A stretch of 64,000 nt of DNA from an uncultured Eubacteriales bacterium (GTDB taxonomy: Bacteria; Bacillota; Clostridia; Oscillospirales; CAG-272), in the NCBI GenBank assembly GCA_934467415.1, contig CAKSLQ010000001.1, positions 124,001-188,000 on the forward strand, in the 5' to 3' direction. Positions 30,466 to 39,287 of this stretch are shown piece after piece; the stretch's first letter is position 1, and each line of letters opens with the position of its first letter. Below the pieces are notes generated by a model. The model ran no database searches. It saw only the letters and a list, made by a program, of their open reading frames with translations, and was not told where the DNA came from. The translations under genes and the position numbers were made by a program.

Positions 30466-31731
30466 ATGAAACGTCTGCACATACTTCTTTTCTCCCTGCT
30501 GCTGCTTGCGCTGACCTTGGTCTGCAGCGCGGAAGAACAGCAGTACATTGTTTATCTGCGCGATGATGCCCCCGTCCTGTATGCAACCGAGGACAGGATG
30601 CCGTCCTTCATCGTGGCGGATGCCGACACGCTGAAAGCACTGCAAGACGAAGATGCCGTCCTGTGGTACGAGGAAGACGCCGAGGTGTTTCTGCTCGGCA
30701 ACGGCTACAGCGACCCGGGATACGCAAAGAAGTGGGATCTCACCATGATCGACGCGCAAAGCGCATGGAACGCCGGATTTATGGGCGACGGGATCATCGT
30801 CGGTGTGATCGATTCCGGCGTACAGCCGGATCACCCCGACCTTGCGGAGAATCTGCTGCCCGCCGCGTGCTTTCTGGAGGGCGTGAATGCCTCGATCGAT
30901 ACAATCGGCCACGGGACATTCGTCGCAGGCATGATCGCCGCCGGAATCAACGGGATCGGCACGATCGGCGTCGCACCGAAGGCAAAGCTTCAGCCTCTGA
31001 AATGCTTTGAGGCAAATGTCAAAACCACCGTCAGCATGATGGTTCCCGCCATTTACGCTGCGGTGGACGAATATGGCTGTCAGGTGCTGAACATGAGTCT
31101 CGGTACAACAACAGATTCACAAACGCTGAAAAACGCCGTTGCCTATGCGCTCGGCAAAGGGTGTATTGTCGTTGCCTCCGTCGGCAACGTGGGCACGGAC
31201 GAGCTGAGCTATCCGGCAGCTTATCCGGGCGTCATCGGCGTCGGGGCGGTCAACGGCCAAAAGAAAGTCTCCTCCTTTTCACAGAAAAATGCAAGTGTCA
31301 AGCTGGTCGCCCCCGGCGAGCAGGTTCTCAGCACGTTTACGGGCAGCAGATACGGCACTTGGGAAGGAACATCCTTTTCCACGCCGCTTGTATCCGGCGC
31401 GGCCGCGCTGCTGCTGTCTGCGGACGTATCGCTGAATCCCGAACAAATGTACGATCTGCTGACCCGCACGGCCGTCCGCCTTGGGGAGGACGCGTACAGC
31501 ACAAGCTACGGCTACGGTCTGCTGCATATCGGCCGCGCGCTGCGTTCGCTCACCGGTATACCCGGTGATCTGGATCGCGACGGCGATATTACGGCGCGGG
31601 ACGCATTGCTGCTCCTGCACGCCGTTTTGAATGCGGCGGTCACACCGGAGATGTCGCTTGCCGACATGAACGGCGACGGCGCACTCTCGCTTGCGGACGT
31701 TTTGCTGCTGCTGCGCGCCGCAACCGCCTAA
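30466..31731 (+). CDS. Secreted subtilisin-like (S8) protease with C-terminal dockerin
   Basis: 421 residues. Signal peptide at 1-21 (LLFSLLLLALTLVCSA), a short propeptide-like region, then the S8 catalytic domain: Asp in VIDSGVQPDHPD, His in GHGTFVAGMIAAG, oxyanion Asn in VASVGNVG, Ser in GTSFSTPLVSGAA. The last 60 residues are a type I dockerin: two Ca2+ loops (DLDRDGDIT; DMNGDGALS), each followed by a Leu-rich helix (ARDALLLLHAV; LADVLLLLRAA). The start at 30466 fits the promoter; the longer open frame overlaps cysK. Attachment to a cohesin-bearing surface protein is implied; no cohesin is in the window. Confidence 0.92.
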   Translation: MKRLHILLFSLLLLALTLVCSAEEQQYIVYLRDDAPVLYATEDRMPSFIVADADTLKALQDEDAVLWYEEDAEVFLLGNGYSDPGYAKKWDLTMIDAQSAWNAGFMGDGIIVGVIDSGVQPDHPDLAENLLPAACFLEGVNASIDTIGHGTFVAGMIAAGINGIGTIGVAPKAKLQPLKCFEANVKTTVSMMVPAIYAAVDEYGCQVLNMSLGTTTDSQTLKNAVAYALGKGCIVVASVGNVGTDELSYPAAYPGVIGVGAVNGQKKVSSFSQKNASVKLVAPGEQVLSTFTGSRYGTWEGTSFSTPLVSGAAALLLSADVSLNPEQMYDLLTRTAVRLGEDAYSTSYGYGLLHIGRALRSLTGIPGDLDRDGDITARDALLLLHAVLNAAVTPEMSLADMNGDGALSLADVLLLLRAATA

Positions 31732-31801
31732 ATGGGGCTTGAAATTTTCATTAATCCGTACTATAATAGGGAAGACTGAACTTCTGAAGGGACTTTTACA
31801 T

Positions 31802-32896
31802 ATGAAACTTGGTATCGTCGGCCTGCCGAATGTCGGCAAGAGCACGCTGTTCAACGCACTCACCAACGCAGGCGCGCAGTCTGCAAACTATCCGTTCTGC
31901 ACGATCGATCCGAACGTAGGCATCGTCACCGTACCGGACAAGCGTCTGGATGTCCTGGCGGACATGTATCACCCCGAGAAATATACGCCGGCCGTTATCG
32001 AATTTGTTGACATTGCCGGGCTTGTGCGCGGCGCTTCCAAGGGGGAAGGCCTCGGCAACAAGTTCCTGTCTCACATCCGCGAAACCGATGCGATCGTTCA
32101 CGTCGTCCGCTGCTTCGAGGACGACAATATCATCCATGTTGACGGCAACATCGACCCGCTGCGCGACGTGGAGACCATCAATCTGGAATTGATCTTCTCT
32201 GACCTTGAGCTGATCGACCGCCGCATCGACCGCACCAAAAAAGCCATGAAGGGCGACAAGTCGCTGGCGGCCGAGGTCGAGCTGCTGGAGCGCCTGAAGG
32301 AGACGCTCGAAGCGGGAAAATGCGCACGCACGTTTGAGATGACCGAGGACGAGCGCGCCATGCTTGCCGACACGCCGCTGCTCACGATGAAGCCGGTGAT
32401 TTACGTTGCAAACATCGCCGAGAGCGACATCGGCACTGACCTGACGCACAACCCGCGCTATATGAAGCTGAAGGAATTTGCGGACAGCGAGCACGCCGGG
32501 ATTATCGCAGTCTGTGCAGAGATTGAGGCGGAGATCGCAGAGCTGGATTGTGAAGAGAAGAAGTCCTTCCTTGCCGACCTCGGCATCGAGGAGAGCGGCC
32601 TCGACCGCCTGATTGCCGCAAGCTACAGTCTGCTCGGCCTGATCAGCTATCTGACCGCAGGCCCGAAAGAGGTCCGCGCGTGGACGATCACCAAGGGGAC
32701 AAAGGCGCCGCAGGCGGCGGGCAAGATCCACAGCGACTTTGAGCGCGGCTTTATCCGTGCGGAGATCATCGCTTTCGATGACCTCGTCAAGGAGGGCAGC
32801 ATGGCAGCCGCCAAGGAAAAAGGCCTTGTCCGCAGCGAAGGCAAGGACTATGTGATCGAGGACGGTGACATCGTCCTGTTCCGCTTCAATGTGTAA
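31802..32896 (+). CDS. ychF: Redox-regulated ATPase YchF (Obg family)
   Basis: P-loop protein of the TRAFAC class that prefers ATP and binds the ribosome. 364 residues. G1 is GLPNVGKSTLFNAL (residues 6-19), G3 VDIAGLVRGASKGEG, G4 is altered to VANIAES (NxxE in place of NKxD), typical for YchF and its ATP preference; the C-terminal TGS domain includes GTKAPQAAGKIHSDFERGF. A TATAAT at 31772-31777 lies 25 bp ahead of the ATG. Monocistronic with a terminator behind. Confidence 0.97.
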   Translation: MKLGIVGLPNVGKSTLFNALTNAGAQSANYPFCTIDPNVGIVTVPDKRLDVLADMYHPEKYTPAVIEFVDIAGLVRGASKGEGLGNKFLSHIRETDAIVHVVRCFEDDNIIHVDGNIDPLRDVETINLELIFSDLELIDRRIDRTKKAMKGDKSLAAEVELLERLKETLEAGKCARTFEMTEDERAMLADTPLLTMKPVIYVANIAESDIGTDLTHNPRYMKLKEFADSEHAGIIAVCAEIEAEIAELDCEEKKSFLADLGIEESGLDRLIAASYSLLGLISYLTAGPKEVRAWTITKGTKAPQAAGKIHSDFERGFIRAEIIAFDDLVKEGSMAAAKEKGLVRSEGKDYVIEDGDIVLFRFNV

Positions 32897-32906
32897 AGTC
32901 CGACAG

Positions 32907-32944
32907 AAAAAGCCATGTACCGCAACACGGTACATGGCTTTTTC
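32907..32944. terminator. Bidirectional terminator between ychF and hsp20
   Basis: Stem AAAAGCCATGTACCG / CGGTACATGGCTTTT with a 5-nt loop, with A- and T-runs at both ends. Confidence 0.9.
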
Positions 32945-32982
32945 AGCTATTCGTCAGGAGAATTCCCATGCGGGAAAGCGGG

Positions 32983-33432
32983 TTATTCGATTTCGAGGTG
33001 ATGCCCCTCGGGCAGGGAACTGTCTTTCTTCGGCATGGTCAGCTTCAGCACACCGTTTTCATATTTTGCCTTGATCTCATCCGCCTTGACGCCGGACAGA
33101 TCAAATGCACGGCTGTACGAGCCGTAGGAACGCTCGCAGCGGACATACTTGCCTTTCTTATCCTTGTCTTCGTGCTCCGAATGACGCTCTGCGCGAATCG
33201 TCAGCACGTCGCCGCTTGTGTCCACTTGAATGTCCTTCTTGTCGAAGCCGGGCAAATCGGCTTCCAGCACATAATGGTCGCCCTCATCCTTGATGTCCGT
33301 CTTGAATTCTTCCATGGCGGCGGCATCAAAGAAGCCGAACGGATTGCCGAAAAAGTGCTTTTCAAATTCGTCCATTTCGCGGAACGGGTTGTAAACGGAA
33401 TTATTTTTTCTATACGGTCTGAGTTCAAACAT
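32983..33432 (-). CDS. Small heat shock protein (Hsp20/alpha-crystallin)
   Basis: ATP-independent holding chaperone, 149 residues. The alpha-crystallin domain spans about residues 45-140: VLEADLPGFDKKDIQVDTSGDVLTI, the basic/aromatic insert RCERSYGSYSRAFDLS, and the GVLKLTMPKK strand. The start at 33432 has GGAGGTA upstream; the frame opens five codons earlier. The upstream 33433-33608 stretch shows no gene and no clear CIRCE element. Confidence 0.95.
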   Translation of the reverse strand: MFELRPYRKNNSVYNPFREMDEFEKHFFGNPFGFFDAAAMEEFKTDIKDEGDHYVLEADLPGFDKKDIQVDTSGDVLTIRAERHSEHEDKDKKGKYVRCERSYGSYSRAFDLSGVKADEIKAKYENGVLKLTMPKKDSSLPEGHHLEIE

Positions 33433-33608
33433 AATCAATACCTCCAAAAAGGAAACTGTCTATTTTCGACCATGCTTGCTGTTATGCGGCCGGTCGATCG
33501 AATAGCCGACGCACTCTGTTCAAACACATCGGAACCATCTCCATATTGTCCTGCGCCCCCTATTGGAGGCGCTCTTTTTTATTTACGCCTATATTATAGC
33601 ACAAACCA

Positions 33609-33637
33609 TTGCATCTTCAATAAGCCTGTGGTATAAT
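33609..33637 (+). promoter_or_regulatory. Promoter of the PucR-type regulator
   Basis: TTGCAT (33609-33614), 17-bp spacer, consensus TATAAT (33632-33637), 44 bp ahead of the start codon. Confidence 0.7.
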
Positions 33638-33680
33638 TTATGCAGTTTTATATGTGCTGTCAGCACAAACGGAGGTGTCT

Positions 33681-34835
33681 ATGGATCGTCAACTGCTGCT
33701 GAATGCTTTTCTGCAATGCGATTCGCTCGGCGCGCTGACCGAGGCGGTCAGCGCCGCCTTTTCCTGCCCGGTGCTGGTCACGGACGACGCCTTTCACATC
33801 GTCGCCGCCTTTGCCGCAGCGGATTTTGACGACGAAGGCTACCGCGGCGCCGTTGCGCACAGCGAGCTGCCGCTGCCCGTGTGCGAAGCTGTTGCCGAGC
33901 GCGGCAGCGCCCGGATCATCGGCGATGCGGAGAAGCATCGCTGTGCCGTCGGGGAGCTTGCCTGCGCCGGTGTGCGCCTCGGCTACATTCTGTACATGTT
34001 CGGGGTCGGGAATCCGCCGTCGGCGGAGGACTGCCTTTTTGCGGAGCGTCTGTTGGCCAAGCAGTTTTATGCCGATCGGCGCGCCGGCGGCGTGGCCGAA
34101 ACCGAGGAAGAAATCCTCACAGAGCTGCTCGACGGCCGTTTTGCAAGCGAAGAAACCTTTCGGCTTCAGGCCGCCGGTACATTTCTGGCGAACTTTTCTC
34201 CGACCCGCTTTGCGCTCATTGACCTTGCCGATATGACGGCAGATCATAATAATGCGCATCTGCTTACCGACCTCCGGCAGAGCTATCGTGCGTCGCACCC
34301 CTTGATCCGAAACGGGTGCATTCTTCTGTTTCTGCACGAAACGCACGACATCGCGCTGCTGTCCGAACAACTCGCGGCATACCATCTGTGCGGCGTCGTC
34401 TCCGAACCGCTCGCCGGGCTGTTTGCCATAAAAGACGCCGCCGCGCGGGTGCAGGCGGTGCTGCGGTACCTGCGCGAAAAAAACGCGCCGCCCGCCGCAT
34501 ATGCCTGCGAGGACTATATGCTTCTGATCCTCTTGCGCGATCTGGACGGCGCGTCCTATTCGCTCGGCGCGGTCGATGCGCTGTACCGGCAGGATGCAGC
34601 CGAAAAAAGCGCGCTCTGCCTGACGCTCTACACCTATATCTGCTGTCACCACTCGCTTGCGGAGACCTGCGCGCGTCTTTTCACGCACCGCAACACGATC
34701 CAATACCGAATGCGCAGGATCCGTGAGGATTTCGGCATTGATACCGACGCGCCGGACGGCTGCCTCTCGCTGCTGCTTTCCCTGGCGGTCGCGCTTGTCC
34801 GCCTCGGGGAGGACGCCCGTTTTATTCAGTCGTAA
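33681..34835 (+). CDS. PucR/CdaR-type transcriptional regulator
   Basis: 384 residues. The N-terminal ~150 residues resemble a GAF-like sensor (VLVTDDAFHIVAAFAAADF); the C-terminus is the PucR helix-turn-helix: LYTYICCHHSLAETCARLFTHRNTIQYRMRRI, where HRNT-QYR-RI is diagnostic. Start ATG 33681 has GGAGGTG upstream. Such proteins sense small metabolites and regulate purine, sugar acid or amino acid use; the target is unknown here because both neighbours are separate transcripts. Confidence 0.85.
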   Translation: MDRQLLLNAFLQCDSLGALTEAVSAAFSCPVLVTDDAFHIVAAFAAADFDDEGYRGAVAHSELPLPVCEAVAERGSARIIGDAEKHRCAVGELACAGVRLGYILYMFGVGNPPSAEDCLFAERLLAKQFYADRRAGGVAETEEEILTELLDGRFASEETFRLQAAGTFLANFSPTRFALIDLADMTADHNNAHLLTDLRQSYRASHPLIRNGCILLFLHETHDIALLSEQLAAYHLCGVVSEPLAGLFAIKDAAARVQAVLRYLREKNAPPAAYACEDYMLLILLRDLDGASYSLGAVDALYRQDAAEKSALCLTLYTYICCHHSLAETCARLFTHRNTIQYRMRRIREDFGIDTDAPDGCLSLLLSLAVALVRLGEDARFIQS

Positions 34836-34845
34836 AGCCTGTATG

Positions 34846-34880
34846 AAAAACCCGGTTGCACACATGCAGCCGGGTTTTTG
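34846..34880. terminator. Bidirectional terminator
   Basis: Stem AAAAACCCGG / CCGGGTTTTT with inner pairing TTGCA/TGCAG, between the PucR-type regulator and the converging histidine kinase gene. Confidence 0.88.
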
Positions 34881-34887
34881 CTTGGAT

Positions 34888-36249
34888 TCAGTTCTTTTTT
34901 GCCAAGGGCAGCGCGGCGCGAACCAGGAGTCCGCCGCTGCTTGCGCGCATGGCGCGGATTTTGCCGCCGTGCGCCGTGATGATGCTTTTGCAGATGGCAA
35001 GACCGAGACCGGAGACCTTGCGTCCGCGATCCGACGTATACAGCGGTTCGAAGATTTGGCTGAGCAGCTCCGGCGCAACGCCGACGCCGTTGTCCGAGAA
35101 GTCAAATACGACCTGCCCGTCCTCCGTGTGGCATTCCAGCCGCAGCAGCAGCGTTTCCGCTCTGCCGTGGCGAATGCTGTTGCCAATCAGGTTGCCGAAG
35201 TATCGGCGCATATGCGCAGCATTGCAGAGAAGCTGCGCCTCGGGGCAGCGGCAGGTGACGGTCAGCCCGACATGCGCATCGGCAAGCTCGGATTCATATT
35301 CCGCGCGAATGTCATCGCAGAGCGCCTGCGCCGTCATCAGCTGAAGCGGCGCACCGCCGCGAAGCCCGGCCTCCAGATAGTCGTCAAATTCGTCCACGAT
35401 GGACTTGATGCTGATCGCTTTATCATGAATGCTGTTCAGATACTGTTGCTTTTTCTCGTCCGAAAGCTCGGCGGTCAGAAGCCGTTCGGAGCAGCCGAGC
35501 ACAGAGGTCAGCGGCGTCTTGATATCGTGGGAGATCGAAGCGATCATGCGCCGCTCGGTCTTTTCCTTGGCGTCGAGAACGCCGGTCAGCTCCGCAAACG
35601 TGTTTTGCAGGCGGCCGATCTCGTCCTTGCGCTCGCTGTGCGCAGGCAGTGTTCCGCGCTCGTAATACGCGCGCATGGTTTCGCGCAGCTGCGATACCGG
35701 CACGATCATGACAAAATAAATCAGTAAAACCGCAAACAGCGACATGATGCCGATATAAACCGTGAGCGCGATGCGGATACGGCCGTTGATCGTGCCAGTC
35801 AGCGCGTCGCGCTGCCACGCGGCGCTCTGCACCTCAACCGCAAGCATTCGTCCGTCGGGCAGCGTAATCCTGTTTTCCGCGCAAACCGTGGAATACACAC
35901 TGTCGGCAGTATCGCTGCGGCTGTCAAAGAGCAGCCGGCCGTCCGCGTCATACACGGTGCAAAGCAGACGGCGCTCCGCAAGGAAATCGGGCAGTGCAGC
36001 CGTCTCGCCGCCGCTGCCGATCAGGAAGGAACAGACCTCGTCTGCCTGCCGCTGCGTTTCTTCGATTGCACGGTCGTACCGCTCCGAGACAAAGCTGCGC
36101 AGATACCGCACAAAAAGCACGCTGGTCAGCAGCAGACAGACAATGATAAATACAGCCGTGATAAACAGCATTTTGCGTGAAAGCCGCGCCTTCAGCCATG
36201 CGGCGCCCGGAAAGTGAAAGCGTTTCTTTTCTTTTTCGGATTCCATCAT
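34888..36249 (-). CDS. Sensor histidine kinase
   Basis: 453 residues. Two membrane helices (about 28-48 and 160-182) flank an extracytoplasmic sensor of about 110 residues; HAMP follows; H box SISHDIKTPLTSVLG; N box NLIGNSIRHG; G1 DNGVGVAPE; G2 SGLGLAICKSII. All motifs are intact, in contrast to the kinase at 60048. Overlaps its response regulator by 4 bp (ATGA). Signal unknown; the divergent MMPL exporter pair is a possible target. Confidence 0.93.
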   Translation of the reverse strand: MMESEKEKKRFHFPGAAWLKARLSRKMLFITAVFIIVCLLLTSVLFVRYLRSFVSERYDRAIEETQRQADEVCSFLIGSGGETAALPDFLAERRLLCTVYDADGRLLFDSRSDTADSVYSTVCAENRITLPDGRMLAVEVQSAAWQRDALTGTINGRIRIALTVYIGIMSLFAVLLIYFVMIVPVSQLRETMRAYYERGTLPAHSERKDEIGRLQNTFAELTGVLDAKEKTERRMIASISHDIKTPLTSVLGCSERLLTAELSDEKKQQYLNSIHDKAISIKSIVDEFDDYLEAGLRGGAPLQLMTAQALCDDIRAEYESELADAHVGLTVTCRCPEAQLLCNAAHMRRYFGNLIGNSIRHGRAETLLLRLECHTEDGQVVFDFSDNGVGVAPELLSQIFEPLYTSDRGRKVSGLGLAICKSIITAHGGKIRAMRASSGGLLVRAALPLAKKN

Positions 36250-36962
36250 GCATCCCCCGCCTGCGCACTTTCGTTGAAGCCGCTTCGCGTCACAAACTGA
36301 TAGCCGGAGCCCCAGACCGTCTTGATGTAGGCCCAGTCCGGGTCGATCTTGGCGCGCAGATTCTTGATATTGATTGCCACAGTACCGATGTCACCGTATT
36401 CGGTCTGCCAGACCTCGCGAAAAATCTTCTCCCGTGAGAGCGTCTGCCCGGCATTGCGCATCAGATAGTCCAGCAGCTCAAACTCGCGCGTGGAGAGATC
36501 GACCGGCGCGCCGCCGCGCGTCACGGTCAGCTGTCTTCTGTCCAGCGCAATCTCGCCGATGCGCAGAACATCGCTCGCCACAGGGCTTTCGCCGAGCCGC
36601 GCCTGCCGCCGGAGATGCGCCTTGATCCGTGCCACCAGCTCGTCGATCACAAACGGTTTTGTCAGATAATCGTCGGCGCCGAGCCCCAAACCTTCTATAA
36701 TATCATGCGCGCTGTCCTTTGCGCTGAGAAACAGAATCGGGCAGTTCACCTTGTCACGGATTGCGGCGCAGACCTCGAGGCCGCTGATGCCTTTCATCAT
36801 GATGTCCAGGATGATCAGGGAAAATTCCTCTTTCTCGATGGCGCGCAGCGCTTCCTCGCCGGAAGTCACCGTGCGGACCTGCATACCGGCATCGGTCAGC
36901 ACATCGGAAATCAGCATCAGGATGGACGGATCGTCATCGGCAATCAGAATTCGGTCATCCAT
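36246..36962 (-). CDS. OmpR/PhoB-family response regulator
   Basis: 238 residues. Receiver domain with acidic pair (ADDDPSI), phospho-Asp in LIILDIMMKG, Ser/Thr in LFLSAKD and Lys in TKPF; winged-helix DNA-binding domain from about residue 130 (LSTREFELLDYLMRNAGQTLSREKI, VWGSGYQF). Transcribed first, with the kinase. Divergent from the MMPL operon across a 200-bp gap. Confidence 0.95.
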   Translation of the reverse strand: MDDRILIADDDPSILMLISDVLTDAGMQVRTVTSGEEALRAIEKEEFSLIILDIMMKGISGLEVCAAIRDKVNCPILFLSAKDSAHDIIEGLGLGADDYLTKPFVIDELVARIKAHLRRQARLGESPVASDVLRIGEIALDRRQLTVTRGGAPVDLSTREFELLDYLMRNAGQTLSREKIFREVWQTEYGDIGTVAINIKNLRAKIDPDWAYIKTVWGSGYQFVTRSGFNESAQAGDA

Positions 36963-36996
36963 GTGTGTACCTCTCTGTCATGTTTTTCGTTTCTAC

Positions 36997-37025
36997 ATTA
37001 TAACAGATAATTCTCCCGCCGTCCA
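36997..37025 (-). promoter_or_regulatory. Promoter of the two-component system
   Basis: Minus-strand TGGACG (37025-37020), 17-bp spacer, consensus TATAAT (37002-36997), 35 bp ahead of the response regulator. Confidence 0.6.
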
Positions 37026-37093
37026 TAAAAAATTATTAAGGTCTTGTGCCGACATGGGAAATATTAAGAATTATGAGAAACCCTGCCGCGGCG

Positions 37094-37122
37094 TTGACTT
37101 TTCCGCAAAGGCGTCATAAAAT
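37094..37122 (+). promoter_or_regulatory. Promoter of the MMPL operon
   Basis: TTGACT (37094-37099), 17-bp spacer, TAAAAT (37117-37122). The start of transcription near 37129 makes the early ATG at 37128 unusable and supports the GTG start at 37164. Confidence 0.7.
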
Positions 37123-37163
37123 TGTCGATGTCAGAAAATGAATCCGTTCGAGAGGTGATAGTT

Positions 37164-39269
37164 GTGCTGAAAAAAATCGCACATTGGCTGACGCAGAAGC
37201 CCGCGATTGTCCTGATCGTGGCGCTGATCGCACTTGTGTTCAGCTTTATCGGCGCGGCGGCAACGCGCATCAATTATGATATTCTGACCTACCTGCCGCC
37301 CGAATTTGATTCCTCGAAAGGGGAAAAGCTGCTGGAAGAGCCGTTCAAAAGCGCGGCCACGACGATGCTGATCGTCGAGGATATGCCGCCCGAATACACC
37401 AACTCGCTCTGCCGGAAGATCCGGGACGTACCGGGCGTGAGCAGCGCGCTGTGGATCTCGTCGCTCACCGGTGTGCAGATTCCGAAGGACTTCCTGCCCG
37501 AGGAGATCCGCGATACCTTCTTCTCGGGAAACTCGACCATGATGATTGTTCAGTACGAGATGCCCGGGTCCTCGACCGAAACGATGAACGCGATCCGCGA
37601 CATCCGCAAAATCTGCAACGAAAAGTGCTTTCTTGCAGGCTTCTCGGTCGTCATCAAGGATACAAAGGATCTCGTGGACAGTGAACTGCCGTTCTACGTG
37701 CTGCTGGCCGTTGCGCTGTCCCTAATCGTCATGTGCGCAACGATGGAGTCCTGGCTCCTGCCGTTTGCCGTCCTCGGCAGCATCGGCATCGCCATCATGT
37801 TCAACTTCGGCACGAACATCTTTCTCGGCGAAATTTCCTACATAACAAAGGCAATCGCCGCCGTCCTGCAGCTCGGTGTGACCACCGACTATTCCATCTT
37901 CCTGTATCACCGCTATCGCGAAGAATGCGAAAAAACGGACAACCACAAGGACGCCATGGCGAATGCGATCGTCAGCTCCTTTACGGCGCTGTTCAGCAGC
38001 TCGCTGACCACGGTTGCCGGTTTTCTTGCCCTCTGCTTCATGCAGCTGCTGCTCGGCCGTGACATCGGTATCGTCATGGCAAAGGGTGTTGTCCTCGGTA
38101 TCGCCACGGTGCTGATGGTGCTGCCCGCGATTATCCTTGTCTTTGACAAGCCAATCGAAAAATATAAGCACAAGGCGCTGAACATCCGTTTTGACCGTCT
38201 GAATCGGTTTATCATCCGGCACAACAAGGCGTTCGTCGTCCTCTTTATTCTTCTGTTCATTCCCGCGCTGTACGCGCAGAACCATGCAGAGGTCTACTAC
38301 AAGCTGGACGAGGCGCTCCCGCAGGATATGCCGTCCATTGTCGCGACCAATAAGCTGAAGGACGAATACAACATGGCCTCCTCGCACTTCGTCGTCATGC
38401 GTGACGACATCGCGCATTATGAGATGCTCGACCTGATTGAAGAGCTGGAAGCGGTGGACGGTGTTGAAAACGTCGTCGCTTATGATAAATTCGCCAGCAA
38501 TGCGATCCCGGAATTCTTCATTCCGGATGAATTGCTCGACATCTGCAAGCGCGACGGAATGCAGATCATGATGATCAACTCCAGCTATCCCTCCGCTTCC
38601 GATGCAGTCGGTGCGCAGGTCGAAGCGCTGAATAAGATCCTGAAGTCCCATGACCCGAACGCCTACATGACAGGCGAGGCGGTGCTGACGAAGGATCTGA
38701 TCGATACGGCCAGCGTGGACTTCAAGGTCACAAACTATCTTTCCATCATCGCGATTCTGGTGATCGTCTGCATCGCATTCAAATCCGTGTCCGTGCCGAT
38801 ATTGCTCGTCGCGGCGATCGAGCTTGCGATCTGTATCAATCAGGGCATCCCGTATTTCGAGGGCGTTGCGATCCCGTTCATCAATCCCACGGTCATCGGC
38901 TGCGTACAGCTCGGTGCAACCGTGGACTATGCCATTCTGATGACCACCCGCTTCCGCGATGAACTGCAAAGCGGCAAGACCGCCAAGGAGGCTGCGCTGG
39001 ATGCGGCAAGCATGTCGGATGCCTCGATCCTTTCGAGCGCGCTGGTACTGTTCTGCGCCACCCTCGGCGTCGGCCTCGTCTCCAAGATTGAGATCATCAG
39101 CGGCATCTGCATGATGCTGGCACGCGGTTCGCTGATTTCCGCCTGCATCATTCTGTTCCTGCTGCCCGCCATCCTGGCCGCATTTGAACCTGTGATCGCC
39201 AAGACGACGCTGCACTGGAGAAAGCCGAAAGTCAAGAAGCCCCGTGCCGACAGCGGCTCGGCGCAGTAA
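37164..39269 (+). CDS. MMPL/RND-family membrane transporter
   Basis: 701 residues, about 12 membrane helices in two halves, each with a large outer loop after the first helix (about residues 45-190 and 385-530), the RND/MMPL arrangement. Each half carries the family signature QLGVTTDYSIFLYHRYREE and QLGATVDYAILMTTRFRDE. Actinobacterial and Firmicute relatives export lipids or peptides using the proton gradient. Start chosen at GTG 37164, 5 bp behind AGAGGTGA. Followed after 18 bp by the coiled-coil protein. Confidence 0.92.
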   Translation: MLKKIAHWLTQKPAIVLIVALIALVFSFIGAAATRINYDILTYLPPEFDSSKGEKLLEEPFKSAATTMLIVEDMPPEYTNSLCRKIRDVPGVSSALWISSLTGVQIPKDFLPEEIRDTFFSGNSTMMIVQYEMPGSSTETMNAIRDIRKICNEKCFLAGFSVVIKDTKDLVDSELPFYVLLAVALSLIVMCATMESWLLPFAVLGSIGIAIMFNFGTNIFLGEISYITKAIAAVLQLGVTTDYSIFLYHRYREECEKTDNHKDAMANAIVSSFTALFSSSLTTVAGFLALCFMQLLLGRDIGIVMAKGVVLGIATVLMVLPAIILVFDKPIEKYKHKALNIRFDRLNRFIIRHNKAFVVLFILLFIPALYAQNHAEVYYKLDEALPQDMPSIVATNKLKDEYNMASSHFVVMRDDIAHYEMLDLIEELEAVDGVENVVAYDKFASNAIPEFFIPDELLDICKRDGMQIMMINSSYPSASDAVGAQVEALNKILKSHDPNAYMTGEAVLTKDLIDTASVDFKVTNYLSIIAILVIVCIAFKSVSVPILLVAAIELAICINQGIPYFEGVAIPFINPTVIGCVQLGATVDYAILMTTRFRDELQSGKTAKEAALDAASMSDASILSSALVLFCATLGVGLVSKIEIISGICMMLARGSLISACIILFLLPAILAAFEPVIAKTTLHWRKPKVKKPRADSGSAQ

Positions 39270-39287
39270 ATTAAGGAGAGTGTTGAT

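Noticed and set aside
33433..33608. Possible heat-shock operator upstream of hsp20
   Set aside because: No CIRCE-type TTAGCACTC-N9-GAGTGCTAA sequence could be found.
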